Source: Lathyrus oleraceus (taxonomy: Eukaryota > Streptophyta > Magnoliopsida > Fabales > Fabaceae). From it: a DNA stretch of 64,000 nt. The position numbers and the translations under genes were made by a program. The notes under the pieces were generated by a model. The model did no database searches and had not been told where the DNA came from. It saw only the letters and a program-made list of their open reading frames with translations. This document shows, piece after piece, positions 46,163-58,128 of the stretch. The stretch lies in NCBI RefSeq assembly GCF_024323335.1, contig NC_066581.1, positions 32,794,699-32,858,698 of the forward strand, in the 5' to 3' direction. Positions within the stretch are counted from its first letter, which is position 1, and every line of letters begins with the position of its first letter.

Positions 46163-49100
46163 TGTCGCATCCGCGAAAAACAACCGGCGGGAAAAAACAA
46201 AACAAACAGAGCCGCCACCGTGCGTTATTTATCCCAAAGAGGGAAAGGAAACGCTCGAAGTAAACCTGGAAAAGACATGGTCTCGCGACCAAAGAGAGAT
46301 GGGATCGGGAGTCGGTTATGCGAAGGGAAGGTATTAGCACCCCTACGCATCCGTCGTACTCGACGGGATCCATGCTCAGAAAGAATAGAAGAAAGGTTCC
46401 TAAATGCCGCTCAAAAGAACGCACACACACACTGGAAACAACACAGGTGGAAGAAGAGGGGAACGGGCTCGCTAGGATATCGCATCCTATGCCTACGTAT
46501 CTCATCTGGAATGAGAATCAGAGCTACCGTAGTTCGGCTCACACACGCCGAAACAAAACACACACAAGAAACCGACTGCCAATCAATGGGCTTACGTCAG
46601 ACTCCACACAAACAGGCAAACATGGAAACCGGATGCCAATCGCTGGACTTACATCAGACTCCGAACCAACAAACACACACAGGAAACCAACTGCCAATCG
46701 CTGGACTTACGTCAGATTCCACACAAACAAACACCAATAGAATACGGAATTCCAATTGCTGGTCTTACATCCATCTCCTAACACACACGAGAAGGTTAAC
46801 CAACAGACAAGTTAATAGGGAGTCTGGAACTCGAGCCTAATAACTATCAAGCAAACACACACAAAAAGAAAAAGGGTGCCCGGAGAGATCTCGTACGATC
46901 TCCTGCCTACGTACCTCATCTGGTATAAGGATCAGGGCAACGTAGTTCCCCTTAACAGGGGAGAAACTTTCTCCTAACCAGAGACTGGGAAATGACAAAC
47001 TAAAAGGGAGCCTGACTCGAGCCTAATAGTTATCATGTAATCCACAATGGTCCTAGGTTGAGGCTTCTATCTAACTTGCACAGGAAGCAATCTATCCTAA
47101 ACAGCACAGGCAAAGTCATACAAGCACAAGAAGCAAGCACACACACTATATGCAAACAAATGGGCTCATACAAGGTTAGGCTGTGAAACACAAGCCAACT
47201 GGAATCGGGTGTAGTTAGCTCTTAACCCTAACATTGAGAGTTAGGGCGAAGCAGATGAAATGGGAAGTGAGTGTAAGACCTCACAGCTCTTATCCCTGGC
47301 CTGGGAGAGCTTCAGACAAATGAAAGTGGGAGTTCATAAAGTTGGAACTCTTCTCCACATATGACTGACACAACAAAGATCTTGGGTTAATATCCACAAT
47401 GCATCAACACAAGGTGTGAGCAAAGTGAATGACACACTGAATAGCAGGAGATGGACTACACATCTCTTTTATCTGCCAATTGCCTCATAAGAGGACTTTT
47501 CCTGCTTGGCACAAAGATAAACATTCACAAGCATTGCCTCTTAAGGAGGGCTTCAGACAGGTGCCTGCGCCCATAACAGGACAGGTCTTCCAGACTACAT
47601 GAAGTCAGAGAGTTATACCTTAATGGTTAAGCAACCAAGCAAAGCAAAGTTCACAGTGAACGTAAAGCAACTAATGTACCTGTGGAAACATCAGACAAAT
47701 CAGTTCAACTGTACAGACAAACAGACAATCATGAATATCAAACAGTCAAACCCAATGAGCAAAGGCATAAGCCAACAAGTCAAACTCAAATGAGTTAACA
47801 ACCCTACAAAACACACAAGGTTAGTAGTCAAAACTCAACATCAAAGGCTCAAGTGATAGAGCATCAACAACTATGGAACTTGAATGTTCAACCTGAAACC
47901 AAAGCTCAAAGGTAAGCAACCAACCACTAGGTCAAGGCCTAGGGTCAAAGATGGAGAAACAATTCAAAACAGAAGCTAAAAATTAACATGAATCAACTTC
48001 ATTCAATCAAGAACACAATCCAAAAGGTCTCATCTCAATATCAATTACCAAATTCATTTCATGAACCAAATATGGCAAGGTATGCAAATTGTGACCACAT
48101 TGTGACATCAGAAGAAACAAATGCACATTAAATCAAAAATGATTCAAATAATCTCAACAAAATTCATGAGTAAACAGGACATACAACATGATAATCACAC
48201 AAAAAATTAGGAGCATTGGGCAATATTAGGCATGGTAATCACATTGCATAAGTCAAGGCAAGCACAACAAGCACATGTGTGACACCAATTGTCACACCAA
48301 CTTAGCATAGGCATAAAACAGAAATGGATCATGGTAAAAACCTCAAACCAAAGCCAAAACAACATTCAACATGTCTAGAAATAGTGTGCAAAGTTTCACA
48401 TTCATTGGATAAAGAACAAGCATTTCACAATCAAATTAAGTTCAAGGCAATTCAAAAGCTCAAATATGACCATCCAGAATGAAAAATCTCAATTAAATCA
48501 GAAATGATCCCAAAAATCCCAACAAAACTCATGAGTAATCACAACATCCATATCAAGCATCATACAAAAAATCAAGGCAATTGGATATCATTTGGCATGG
48601 TAAACTCATCAATCAAGTTGAACAAGCAAAGGTGTGACACAAATTGTCACACCTACCTTAACATGATCATAAAACAGAAATGACACATGATAAAAATACC
48701 AAATCAACACCATAATTTCAAGAAACATGTCTAGTTTCAACATGTAAAATTTCATGAGCATTGGATTAAAAATGAGCATTTCACAAATGAAGAAGCAAGG
48801 CAATGTCAAGATATGATACATGTCCAAATGTTCTAGGGCAAAAAATTATCCAGCCATGCACAATTTTCATTTTAATCATCAAAAAATACTAGACAAAATA
48901 AGGAACATTATGCAAAAAACCTCATATTTTTTGGATGATTATTTAATTTGTTATGAATTTTGGAAGGTGATGAAAAAATAAAAAATCATATGAAGCCATG
49001 CATGAACATATATGGAGGGAAATAGAAAACAATATGAAGCATTTGAGTAATGGCTACAGCGGGGAATCGAACCCGGAGCCAATTCAAATGTGATTGGCGT

Positions 49101-50561
49101 CAGGCAGCGAAACGCTGCGTTTCATTTAACTGTTGCCTTGGCCAATCAGAAACGCGCATGAGCGCCTCATGCAACCAATGGGAATCAAACCCTAACACAA
49201 ACATTAGGCCACGAATTTGCGTAGCTGAAACGGATCAAAGACCGTGGCCTATTCTCCTGAATCATCTTCTCCAAAACGCAAAGCCATGAACAGTAGAGCT
49301 CAAGAACACTCAAGAACATTTGTTCCAGATTTTTAAAATGAGCATATCAAAACGTAGCACATACATCATGGATCATGAATCAAGCATTGGCTAAGCATTT
49401 AACATCATAAATCAAGTGAATCGAGCAAATCATCAATCATGCATAACACTTTAAATCGACCTAACTCAATGATTATGGCATGGAATTTCATGGTTCAAAG
49501 CTCAGATTAATGCTTCATTTTTAAATTCCATAATTTCCCTCCAAAAATCAAATGAATTGGCAAATGATTATGTGATGACAATTGGTGTAATGCAATGCAT
49601 GATTTGGAAAGTAGAGGTTAAAAGGAGAAGAATGCAAAAAGAGCCACTTGAATTGGAGTTTTGGTTGAGAAGTTATGCCCATTTGAATCTTCATGTATAC
49701 TTGGCCATGTTTTTATCACATCTCCTTAACCACACATGAGAAATTTATGATCTTGGCCTTTTTGGAAATGGGAGAGAAAGATCTACAACTTTCATGTTCA
49801 ACAAAATTTCATTTGAATCTTTCTTGATGATGTAATCTTGAGTTGAAAACCTTTCCATTTTTGGCAAATTTGAATTACAAGTCACTTTCTATTTTTGGAA
49901 AGTTTTGTCCTGACTTTAAATTCTTCAATGTTGATGTTTGAAATGTAAAATGAGACTTGTTTGAACATGAATGAAGTATTTCTAATCACTTCCCACCTCC
50001 AAATCCAACAGTTGACTTGGCAGTTGACTTTTGTGATTGACAGATGACTTGGTCATGCACAGATGATTTTGACCCTCGACCACTTGATGAAATAACTCCA
50101 AAATGAGACCCTAGCTTATACAAGCTCAATAAAATCATATGAGAATCTCCATCTCAATAAAGACCTCATCTCCTTGAAAAAACCTGATTGGTATAATACA
50201 ACTGATTAGGGTTGCCCAGAGGTCAAAACCCTAATCCCAAGGCACATGATCAGGCACAATGAACCTCTTGGTGAGGATAAGACCATGATGATGGTGATGT
50301 ACCATTTCAACCAAGATAATGCTCCACCTCCTTGAGGAACCAAGAAACCCTAATTGAAGCACAAACCTCAGATGATTAGTGACCAATTCATGAGACCCTC
50401 AAGCTTGAATCTCTTAACCTCTCTATCTTCTGAGAAAGACCTAGGAGGATGACTTGCTTACTTCACATGATATGCAAAGATGTAATGCCTAATGCCCTAA
50501 AAATGAAATGCAATATGCTAAGCTAGTCCCAAGAGAGGAGGGCAAATTTTGAGGTGTTACA
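46163..50561 (-). repeat. 3' LTR of the family-B Ogre element (4399 bp)
   Basis: On the minus strand TGTAACACCTCAAAATTTG...GGATGCGACA. The 3' end is homologous to the LTR at 1-4146. It contains the tandem block 46560-46790 and a tRNA T-arm-like stretch at 49051-49080. It is preceded (50562 onward) by the polypurine tract. No genes; small ORFs are chance. Confidence 0.88.
46560..46790 (-). repeat. Tandem repeat in the family-B LTR
   Basis: Four units of about 60 bp with (g)ccaatcgctggacttacgtcagactcc on the + strand; the same core as the arrays at 3478-3640 and 36225-36645. Confidence 0.75.
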
Positions 50562-50580
50562 GCTGCCCCTATTCAATCCA
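50562..50580 (-). other. Polypurine tract of the family-B Ogre
   Basis: Minus strand tggattgaataggggcagc, directly before the LTR start TGTAACACC. Purine-rich GAATAGGGG core; primes plus-strand DNA synthesis. Confidence 0.7.
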
Positions 50581-50733
50581 CTATGAACCTGTCGATATGA
50601 ACAGCCCCGGCTTTCAGATGATCAGGGTGAAGAGTGATTGAATACCAAGAACAGACGAACAATTTGCACTCTGATGGGAAAATAATTAACAATGCCTGTC
50701 AGAATCGGCGAAGAAGCAACCTCAAAAGAAGAA

Positions 50734-51330
50734 TCCGTCTGGTACGGAGACAGTCGGCCTGAACACCGAAAAGGAATTGGTCTGGATACCAAAATAAATG
50801 GTAACACAGGGATAACCATGGCCTGAACGCCGCTCATCAGTCTGAATACTGAGCATTGGAACACGAGAGTATTAATATCGGTCTGATCACCGAGAGATTG
50901 GCCTGAATGCCCAACAACTGTCCTGAACGCCACTTCGGTCTGAATACCGGAAAGCTGGCCTGAGTGCCGCAAGCTGCATCGATCTGAACTTCGGAAGCTT
51001 CTTCGATCTGAATATCGGAAATTGGCCTGAGTGCCACAAGTTCTTCGACCTGAACGTCGGAAACTTCTTCGATCTGACAATCGAAAATTGGTCTGAATAC
51101 CACAAGTACTTCGACCTGAACGTCGGAAACTTCTTCGATCTGAAAATCGGAAACTCTGGTCTGAATACCACCTCGGTCTGAACACCGGAAAACTGGCCTG
51201 AATGCCACAAGTACTTCGACCTGATCGTCGGAAACTTCTTCGATCTGAAAATCGGAAACTATGGTCTGAATACCACCTCGGTCTGAACACCGGAAAACTG
51301 GCCTGAATGCCACAACGGTCTGAGTACCCG
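50734..51330 (-). repeat. Array of about 27 mini-hairpins with conserved CTGAA loop
   Basis: Units every 17-24 bp of the form stem-CTGAAN-stem (+ strand reading). Stem pairs include CGGT/ACCG, CGAT/ATCG, CGAC/GTCG, TGGC/GCCA, TGGT/ACCA, TCAGT/ACTGA (50837-50852) and TTGGT/ACCAA (50777-50792). In 51112-51318 a five-unit higher-order repeat of 105 bp (CGAC, CGAT, TGGT, CGGT, TGGC) occurs twice. On the element's own strand the loops read NTTCAG. Confidence 0.85.
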
Positions 51331-51884
51331 AAAAACTTGCCATGCCTGTCAGCATCGGCAGAAATAATGAATAGCGATAAACGAGGCGGCACGCGTGCCA
51401 ACGACCCACGTTGGGGATAACAAGCCATGAGCATGCTATCCTCTATTCCGCCCTAGCAACCGAACAAATTGCGCTCAGCTGGGGATTATCTCCTTCTCTT
51501 TTCTTTTTCTTTTTGGACCCCGAAACTTCTTTGATTAGCATTTCCATCTCCGCCCGACAGAAATCCTTCCTCCAATATCGCACTACTGGGGAACACTATT
51601 GATTAAAATCATGATGCCAAACTCCTCGGAGTAACATCTTCACCTTCTGGCGAAACCACCTCTCAAACAATAACCACGACTTGAGACTAGCTTATGCTTG
51701 CAATGCTGATGCATGATATTTTTTAGCGTAATGCTCCATAGTCATGGAAATGCTACGCAATTAATTATGCAATATGCTATGCTTATCTATATGATGAATG
51801 CATAAAAAGTATCCCCCCCAAGGGACTCTCCTGGGGAGCTCGAGGCACTCTACTGAGGAACCCGACAACACTCCAACCTCCACC

Positions 51885-52150
51885 CTGCTGGGGAATAACA
51901 CTGCTGCTGGGAAATAGGCCACCCTCACCAGGGATGACCTCCACGGAACCTGATCCACTTGGGGAACTCGCTGGGGGAATAAACCACCAACGCACTCTGT
52001 GGGGAAACAACGGTCTTCGACTTGCTGGGGAATAGCAACCTTCAGGCCTGGTTGCCGGGGAAACACCGATCTCAAACCCGCCGAGGAGATAACCATCCCG
52101 ACCCTGCTAGGGAAGTCACCATCCTTGAGCCTGCTGGGGAGATAACAACT
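51885..52150 (-). repeat. Degenerate repeats of ctgctggggaataac
   Basis: About seven or eight units spaced 30-50 bp, for example 51885-51898 and about 52023-52035. The + strand core CTGCTGGGGAATAA equals the Ogre PBS and its 3' flank at 37665-37678. On the element's own strand it therefore looks like the 3' end of the primer tRNA. Confidence 0.6.
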
Positions 52151-53029
52151 CCGCCACTGCTTGGAGAAACAAGGAAATTCTGGCACAGAACACTCGTCGA
52201 CTCGTCGACCCCTGGTTTTCAACATCCAAATCTAGTGTCAGCTTTCCACTTTTGAGAGTTCCCAGACTCGTCTGGACTTTTCTGATTCATCACCTTGTAT
52301 TCCCGACTTCTCCGTACTCCACGGTGATCGAACTCCTGGGATTCATACAGACTTTCCAATCTCGGACTTTGAAGAGTCTTCTTGATTAACCCTCAAGGAT
52401 CGTCGTACGTCTTTCGCCGTCTTTTCACCATTCTTCAATCTCGTGTCCCTGATTGGACTCCACGGGGATCTTTTGTCAAAAGCTTCACATCACAACCTGC
52501 AAGTGAGTGAAAATATCTAACAGTACCTGCAAAAGAGATCGTTAGATAACAACGTGCCCCAGGCGTGTCAAGATTTCAACACTTGGGTCACTCAACCTTC
52601 TGAATAATATTTCAAGCTTTCAATCTTATAAACATGCATTGGAAGGGACCTGTATGTCTAAAAATGCAAAGATTCTTTATCAAAAATAACTGGATGTTTT
52701 TGCAATCAAAGCGGTTATGAAAACAAAAACAAAATTATTTGACTGAATATGCATTTTATTGATTGAAAAGGTGTGGCTCATAACTGAGCAATACAAAGGA
52801 AGCAATTCCTGAAAAGAGGTAATTGCGCACAAAAGGAAAAATCTATCCTAATGGCAATGTGAAACCGTGATCTCATCGAGTTCCAACTCGGTTACACCCC
52901 ATATGTCCTCAGACTCTCCGTGCTTCTGCCTTCTGAACAAGACGCTTCCGACTGATCCCTACCGGGGATTATCCTGGTGCATTCAAAGTACAAACGATCA
53001 TGCCAGACGCAGTTGTTCGTTTCAATCCC

Positions 53030-53235
53030 TCTTTTTCCTGGACCGCCCTTTCGGGTTTTCAGTCCACCGGGATACCCTTTTTTGCCCAAGCCGCCTTTTC
53101 AGGTTTTCGACTTGCCGGGTGTACAGTTTTTCCTTTTTATCCCTAATTTTTGCCCGAACCTTTTCATTTTTTCGGTTCTCCGGGATGCCCATTTTTGCCT
53201 GGACTATTTTATTCTCTTCGTCCAGCGGGTTTCTT
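53030..53235 (-). repeat. Degenerate 50-60 bp tandem repeat after integrase
   Basis: Four diverged units with ttttgcccNgaccNcctttNcgggttttc and NccgggatgccCtttttt (+ strand). It overlaps the last codons of integrase at its right end. Confidence 0.6.
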
Positions 53236-54963
53236 ATACGAAGTATTTTTTAACTGCGTCCGCATTTACAGGGGATGGAAAATCCTCGCCATCCATGGTT
53301 GTTAACAACAAGGCTCCGCCAGAGAAAACCTTCTTGACCACGAATGGACCTTCATAATTGGGTGTCCATTTGCCCCTACGATCGTTTTGAGGAGGAAGGA
53401 TCCTTTTTAATACCATATCGCCTACGTGATATACACGAGGTCGCACCTTTCGGTCAAAAGCACGCTTCATCCGCTGCTGATACAACTGCCCATGACAAAT
53501 GGCCGCCAACCTCTTTTCCTCAATCAGGCTCAACTCTTCATACCGAGTCCTTACCCATTCAGCCTCTTGCAACTTCACGTCCATCAGGACTCTCAGAGAG
53601 GGAATTTGAACCTCCACCGGTAGCACGGCTTCCATCCCATACACAAGCGAGAACGGAGTTGCCCCAGTAGATGTACGCACTGAAGTTCGATACCCATGCA
53701 ATGCAAACGGCAACATCTCATGCCAATCTTTATAGGTCACAACCATCTTCTGCACAATCTTCTTTATATTCTTATTAGCTGCCTCAACCGCCCCATTCAT
53801 CTTTGGTCGATAAGGAGAAGAATTGTGATGTTCGATTTTGAATTCCCGGCACAGTTCTGCCATCATCTTATTGTTCAAATTAGAACCATTATCAGTAATG
53901 ATTCTCTCGGGAACCCCATATCTGCAAATAATGTCTCTCTTGAGAAACCTGGCAACGACCTGCTTCGTCACGTTTGCATAAGAGGCTGCTTCCACCCACT
54001 TGGTGAAGTAATCAATAGCCACTAATATGAACCGGTGCCCATTCGAAGCCGTCGGCTCAATCTTCCCAATCATATCAATGCCCCACATAGCGAACGGCCA
54101 CGGAGATGACATCAAGATCAACGGATTTGGAGGCACGTGCACTTTGTCAGCATAAATCTGGCATTTATGACACTTCCGCACGAAATTGAAACATTGGGCC
54201 TCCATTGTCATCCAATAATAACCTGCCCTTAGCAGCTTCTTCACCATTGCATTCCCACTGGCATGGGTACCAAACGACCCCTCGTGAACCTCTTTCATCA
54301 ATTGGCTTGCTTCTTTATCATCAACACATCTGAGCAAAACCCAATCGAAATTTCTCTTGTACAAAACCCCATCCTTATTCAGATAGAACACCATAGCCAA
54401 CCTCCGCAGAGTCTTTCGGTCCTTCTTGGATGCTCCCTCAGGATACTCTTGGGTCTCCAGATAGCGCTTGATATCGTAATACCACAGCTTCTCATCGTCA
54501 GGCGCTGTGTCAACAGCAAATACATAAGCCGGTCTATTCAAACGTCCCACCTCAACGCTGGGGAACTGATTCCACCACTGCACCTTAATCAAGGCAGCCA
54601 GAGTAGCCAAAGCATCCGCCAACGGATTCTCTTCTCTAGGCACATGATGCAATACCACCTTGGTGAAAAACATCAACAATCTCCTCGTATAATCCTGGTA
54701 TGGAATTAAATGAGACTGATGCGTATACCACTTTCTGTTAACCTGATTCACAACCAAAGCTGAATCTCCATATATGACAAGGTTTTTGATCCTCAAATCA
54801 ATCGCCTCTTCGATCCCCAAGATACAAGCTTCGTATTCAGCCACGTTGTTGGTGCACTCAAATGTTAGCCGAGCAACAAAAGGAATGTGGGATCCTTTCG
54901 GGTAACCAAAACAACACCAACACCGCTACCATTCACGTTAACGGCCCCATCAAACATCAGAAT
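53234..54963 (-). pseudogene. Ogre second RNase H (part) and integrase
   Basis: Open for 536 codons from 54844 to the stop at 53234-53236. It starts in the second RNase H-like domain (AEYEACILG, YGDSALVVNQ), whose beginning (MFDGAVNVNGSG) lies at about 54900-54960. A missing C near 54900 (acccgaaagg) shifts the frame between the two parts. Integrase: zinc finger H187, H194, C225, C228 (EVHEGSFGTH...CHKCQ); DDE residues D257 (WGIDMIG), D318 (ITDNGSN) and E354 (GAVEAANK); C-terminal GPFVVKKVFSGGAL (GPY/F-like). Numbering is from 54844. Integrase looks complete, but its connection to RT is broken by the frameshift and by the solo LTR at 54964-56373. Confidence 0.85.
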
Positions 54964-56373
54964 TGAAATTCTAGTTATCAGACTTTGAATGTCACACTGG
55001 TTGTTATGACATCCAATTCTGCACAGACAGGAATTATGCAGAACTTAACAGTAAGTGCAGTAAATAACTCAAGTAATTGTTTACCCAGTTCAGTCCAACA
55101 TGACCTACATCTGGGGGCTACCAAGCCAGGGAGGAAATCCACTATTAGTAGTATCAATTCAAAGCTAAACTCACCCGTTTACAACTTATCACTTAATCAC
55201 TACCCAATGCAATTTCAATCTTAATCTAAGATCAGAGTTCCTACTCACTCCCCCTCAATCACCTCAGTGATTACTATCTTTAAACAATATTAAAGACAAG
55301 TTGAAGTCACACTTCAAACAACTCTTGATTGTGCTTCACAGCTTTAATCAAGATACACAGCACTCACGCTTAAAAGCTTTGAGTGACACAACACTTACAA
55401 CTCAATGAACACCCTATGCCAAAGCTATCATCTACTTGATAATGGCTTGGCTTACAAGATACGTCTAATACAAGACTCACAAAAATACAGCAGTGAAGTA
55501 TGATGGACACACACAATCTTCACGCCTCAAAATCCCTGAAACTGAATGAAGGAACGCCTTCCTTTTATATTGCAGTATCCTAGGCTTTTGCACCTGTATT
55601 CTCCTGAATTTAAGGTCACGCGAGTTCCCATAAATTCAACATTTAGGTTACTAACAAATAGGCTATTTGTTAGGTTCATTGAATGTAGCTTGGTTGTTGA
55701 TTTCCTGGATTTTCTCTCAGTTGTTGAATCCCTGAAGAATAGCCTGAGAAAAAGCTGAAACAGAAAACTGAACAACCTACAATATAGCATATGCTGTCAG
55801 GCATGAATGTCACGACATTCAGCTTGACATCAAGGTCCATATGCTGAGTCTGTTTTTCCAGAAAACAGACTGTACAATTTTGCTGACCTGTACATGATCA
55901 AAATGACCATACTACAGTAACAACTTACATTAATAAATATCAAAGTGTCCAACTTAACATTCACACATTTGGCCTTAAGTTAGTTCTGTTATTCTCTTGA
56001 AGAACAAACTAAGTTACATGCTGAATTATAGCAGAACACCACTCTGTCTAATGTTCAGTAGCTGCTGTCAATGATGAATGTCATAACATCCAGTTTGACA
56101 TTCAGTCAGTAGGCCTTATGCCAGGTCTGGTCTTTCCTTGATAACCAGACTGGAAATAAATACTAAGTTCTAACAGAACACCTGCTGTTCTATTCCTTAG
56201 TATCTGTTGACAGGTATGAATGTCACAGCATCCAGTTTGACATTCAATAAACCCTGTGTTAGCTAGTCCTGCAGTAACTACAATGTAGTCACACATACAT
56301 GTCATGACATCAGTCAAGACATTAGTACCCATCTAGTGTTTTACCATATAATGCAGCCAATTAAACACCTACA
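54964..56373 (-). mobile_element. Copia (SIRE-like) solo LTR, 1410 bp
   Basis: Reverse complement of the copia LTRs at 11261 and 18113, with the same length. On the minus strand TGTAGGTGTTTAATTGG...CTAGAATTTCA. It is flanked by AGAAT at 54959-54963 and 56374-56378, so it is a separate insertion reduced to a solo LTR by recombination. It splits the Ogre second RNase H. Confidence 0.95.
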
Positions 56374-58128
56374 AGAATCCATTCGGATTCAGGGTCCGAC
56401 CCCTCCTCCGGGATTGGTTCCTCACAATCTTTCGATTTGAGAAACATGATGTCCTCATCAGGGAATTCAAACTTCATCGGTTGATAATCCTCAATAGGTT
56501 GATGGGCGAGATAATCAGACAATACACTCCCCTTGATTGCTTTCTGAGAGGTATACTGTATATCATATTCAGTCAAAATCATTTGCCACCTCGCAACCCA
56601 TCCGGTCAATGCTGGCTTTTCAAAAATGTACTTGATTGGATCCATCTTGGAAATCAATAAAGTGGTATGAACCAGCATATACTGCCTCAGTCGGCGAGCA
56701 ACCCAGACCAAAGCACAGCAAGTTTTCTCGAGCAGTGAATATCTTGTTTCACAGTCGGTAAACTTTTTGCTAAGGTAGTATATGGCATGCTCTTTTCGAC
56801 CAGACTCGTCATGCTGCCCCAATACACACCCCATAGACCCCTCGAGGACCGTCAAGTACAGGATTAACGGTCGTCCCTCCACAGGAGGCATCAGAATCGG
56901 AGGCTCCTGCAAATACTCTTTTATCTTTTTAAATGCCGCTTGGCAATCATTATTCCACCTGACCGTTTGATCTTTTCTCAATAACTTGAATATCGGTTCA
57001 CACGTGGCTGTTAGATGAGATATGAACCGTGCAATGTAGTTCAATCTACCTAAGAAACCACGAACCTCTTTCTCCGTTCTCGGTTCAGGCATTTCTCTTA
57101 TTGCTTTTACTTTAGCAGGATCAACCTCGATTCCTTTTTCACTTACAATGAACCCCAGCAATTTACCGGACCGCACTCCGAAAGTGCACTTATTCGGATT
57201 TAACCTTAGTCTGAATTGTCTCAACCGGTCAAACAACTTGGCCAGATCTACCAAATGCCCCTCTTCTGTTTGGGACTTTGCTATCATGTCATCAACATAG
57301 CATTCGATTTCATGATGAATCATATCATGAAACAAAGTCACCATAGCCCTCTGGTAAGTAGCACCGGCGTTCTTGAGACCAAATGGCATCACCTTATAGC
57401 AAAAGGTGCCCCACGGTGTGATGAACATTGTTTTCTCCATATCATCTGGCGACATTTTGATTTGATTATAGCCAGAAAAGCCATCCATGAAGGAAAACAC
57501 CGAGAATTGAGCTGTATTGTCTACCAACACATCAATGTGAGGTAGCGGGAAATCATCCTTCGGGCTAGCTCTGTTCAAATCCCGGTAGTCCACACACATT
57601 CTCACCTTCCCATCCTTCTTCGGGACCGGCACAATATTTACAACCCAAGGTGGATAATTAGTGACAGCTAGGAAACCAGCATCCAACTGCTTCTGAACCT
57701 CTTCTTTAATTTTCATAGCCATCTCAGGTCGAGTTCTGCGCAACTTCTGCTTCACTGGAGGACAATCTGCTCTCAACGGTAGCTTGTGCACAACGATATC
57801 GGTATCCAACCCTGGCATATCTTGATAAGACCAAGCAAAGATGTCGACATACTCTTTCAACAAGGCTACCATTCTGCTCTTAACACTTTCCTCCAAAGCA
57901 GCCCCGATCTTTACTTCCTTTCTGACCTCGTCGGTACCCAGATTCACTATCTCAACTTGCTCCTCGTGCGGCTGAATCACCTTCTCCTCTTGTTTCAACA
58001 ACCTGGCTAATTCCCCCGGTAGTTCACAATCTTCTTCGCCTTCTTCTTCGGCATGATAAATCGGATTGTCGAAGTCATATGAGGGTGTAACAGGATTGTT
58101 ATCAATGAGATCCGGCGAGAAATCGCAT
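56374..58128 (-). pseudogene. Ogre reverse transcriptase and RNase H
   Basis: Exon from the acceptor at 58129 (ATTCATGCAG|ATGCG), open for about 585 codons to the copia insertion. RT: VKQKLRRTRPEMAMKIKEEV, VNIVPVPKKDGKVRMCVDYRDLNRASPKDDFPLPHIDVLVD, FSFMDGFSGYNQIKMSPDD, MPFGLKNAGATYQRAM and an intact catalytic YVDD (57288-57299), then KLLGFIVSEKGIEVDPAKV and RGFLGRLNYIARF. RNase H: RPLILYLTVLEGSMGCVLGQ...YYLSKKFTDCETRYSLLEKTCCALVW. The ATG at 58253 lies in the predicted intron, so the protein would be made from spliced RNA fused to gag-pro. This is the best-preserved gypsy RT in the window. Confidence 0.85.

Larger units (their letters stand above)
50581..53233 (-). other. Ogre 3' untranslated region with three repeat blocks
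   Basis: No convincing gene between the integrase stop and the PPT. The open frames at 50622-51434 are products of tandem repetition. Blocks: mini-hairpin array 50734-51330, (ctgctggggaataac)-type repeats about 51885-52150, and a 50-60 bp repeat at 53030-53235. The 3' UTR of Tat-lineage elements is known to vary rapidly and to seed satellite repeats. Confidence 0.8.

Noticed and set aside
46115..46840. 241-codon + strand ORF across an LTR boundary
   Set aside because: It crosses the junction of two elements at 46162/46163 and is antisense to the LTR; chance opening in GC-richer sequence.
50622..51434. A 270-codon minus-strand open frame (and an overlapping 190-codon one) rich in FRSSDR/FRRSGR-like repeats
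   Set aside because: It lies wholly over the mini-hairpin tandem array; overlapping frames are open too, so it is explained by repetition, not by coding.
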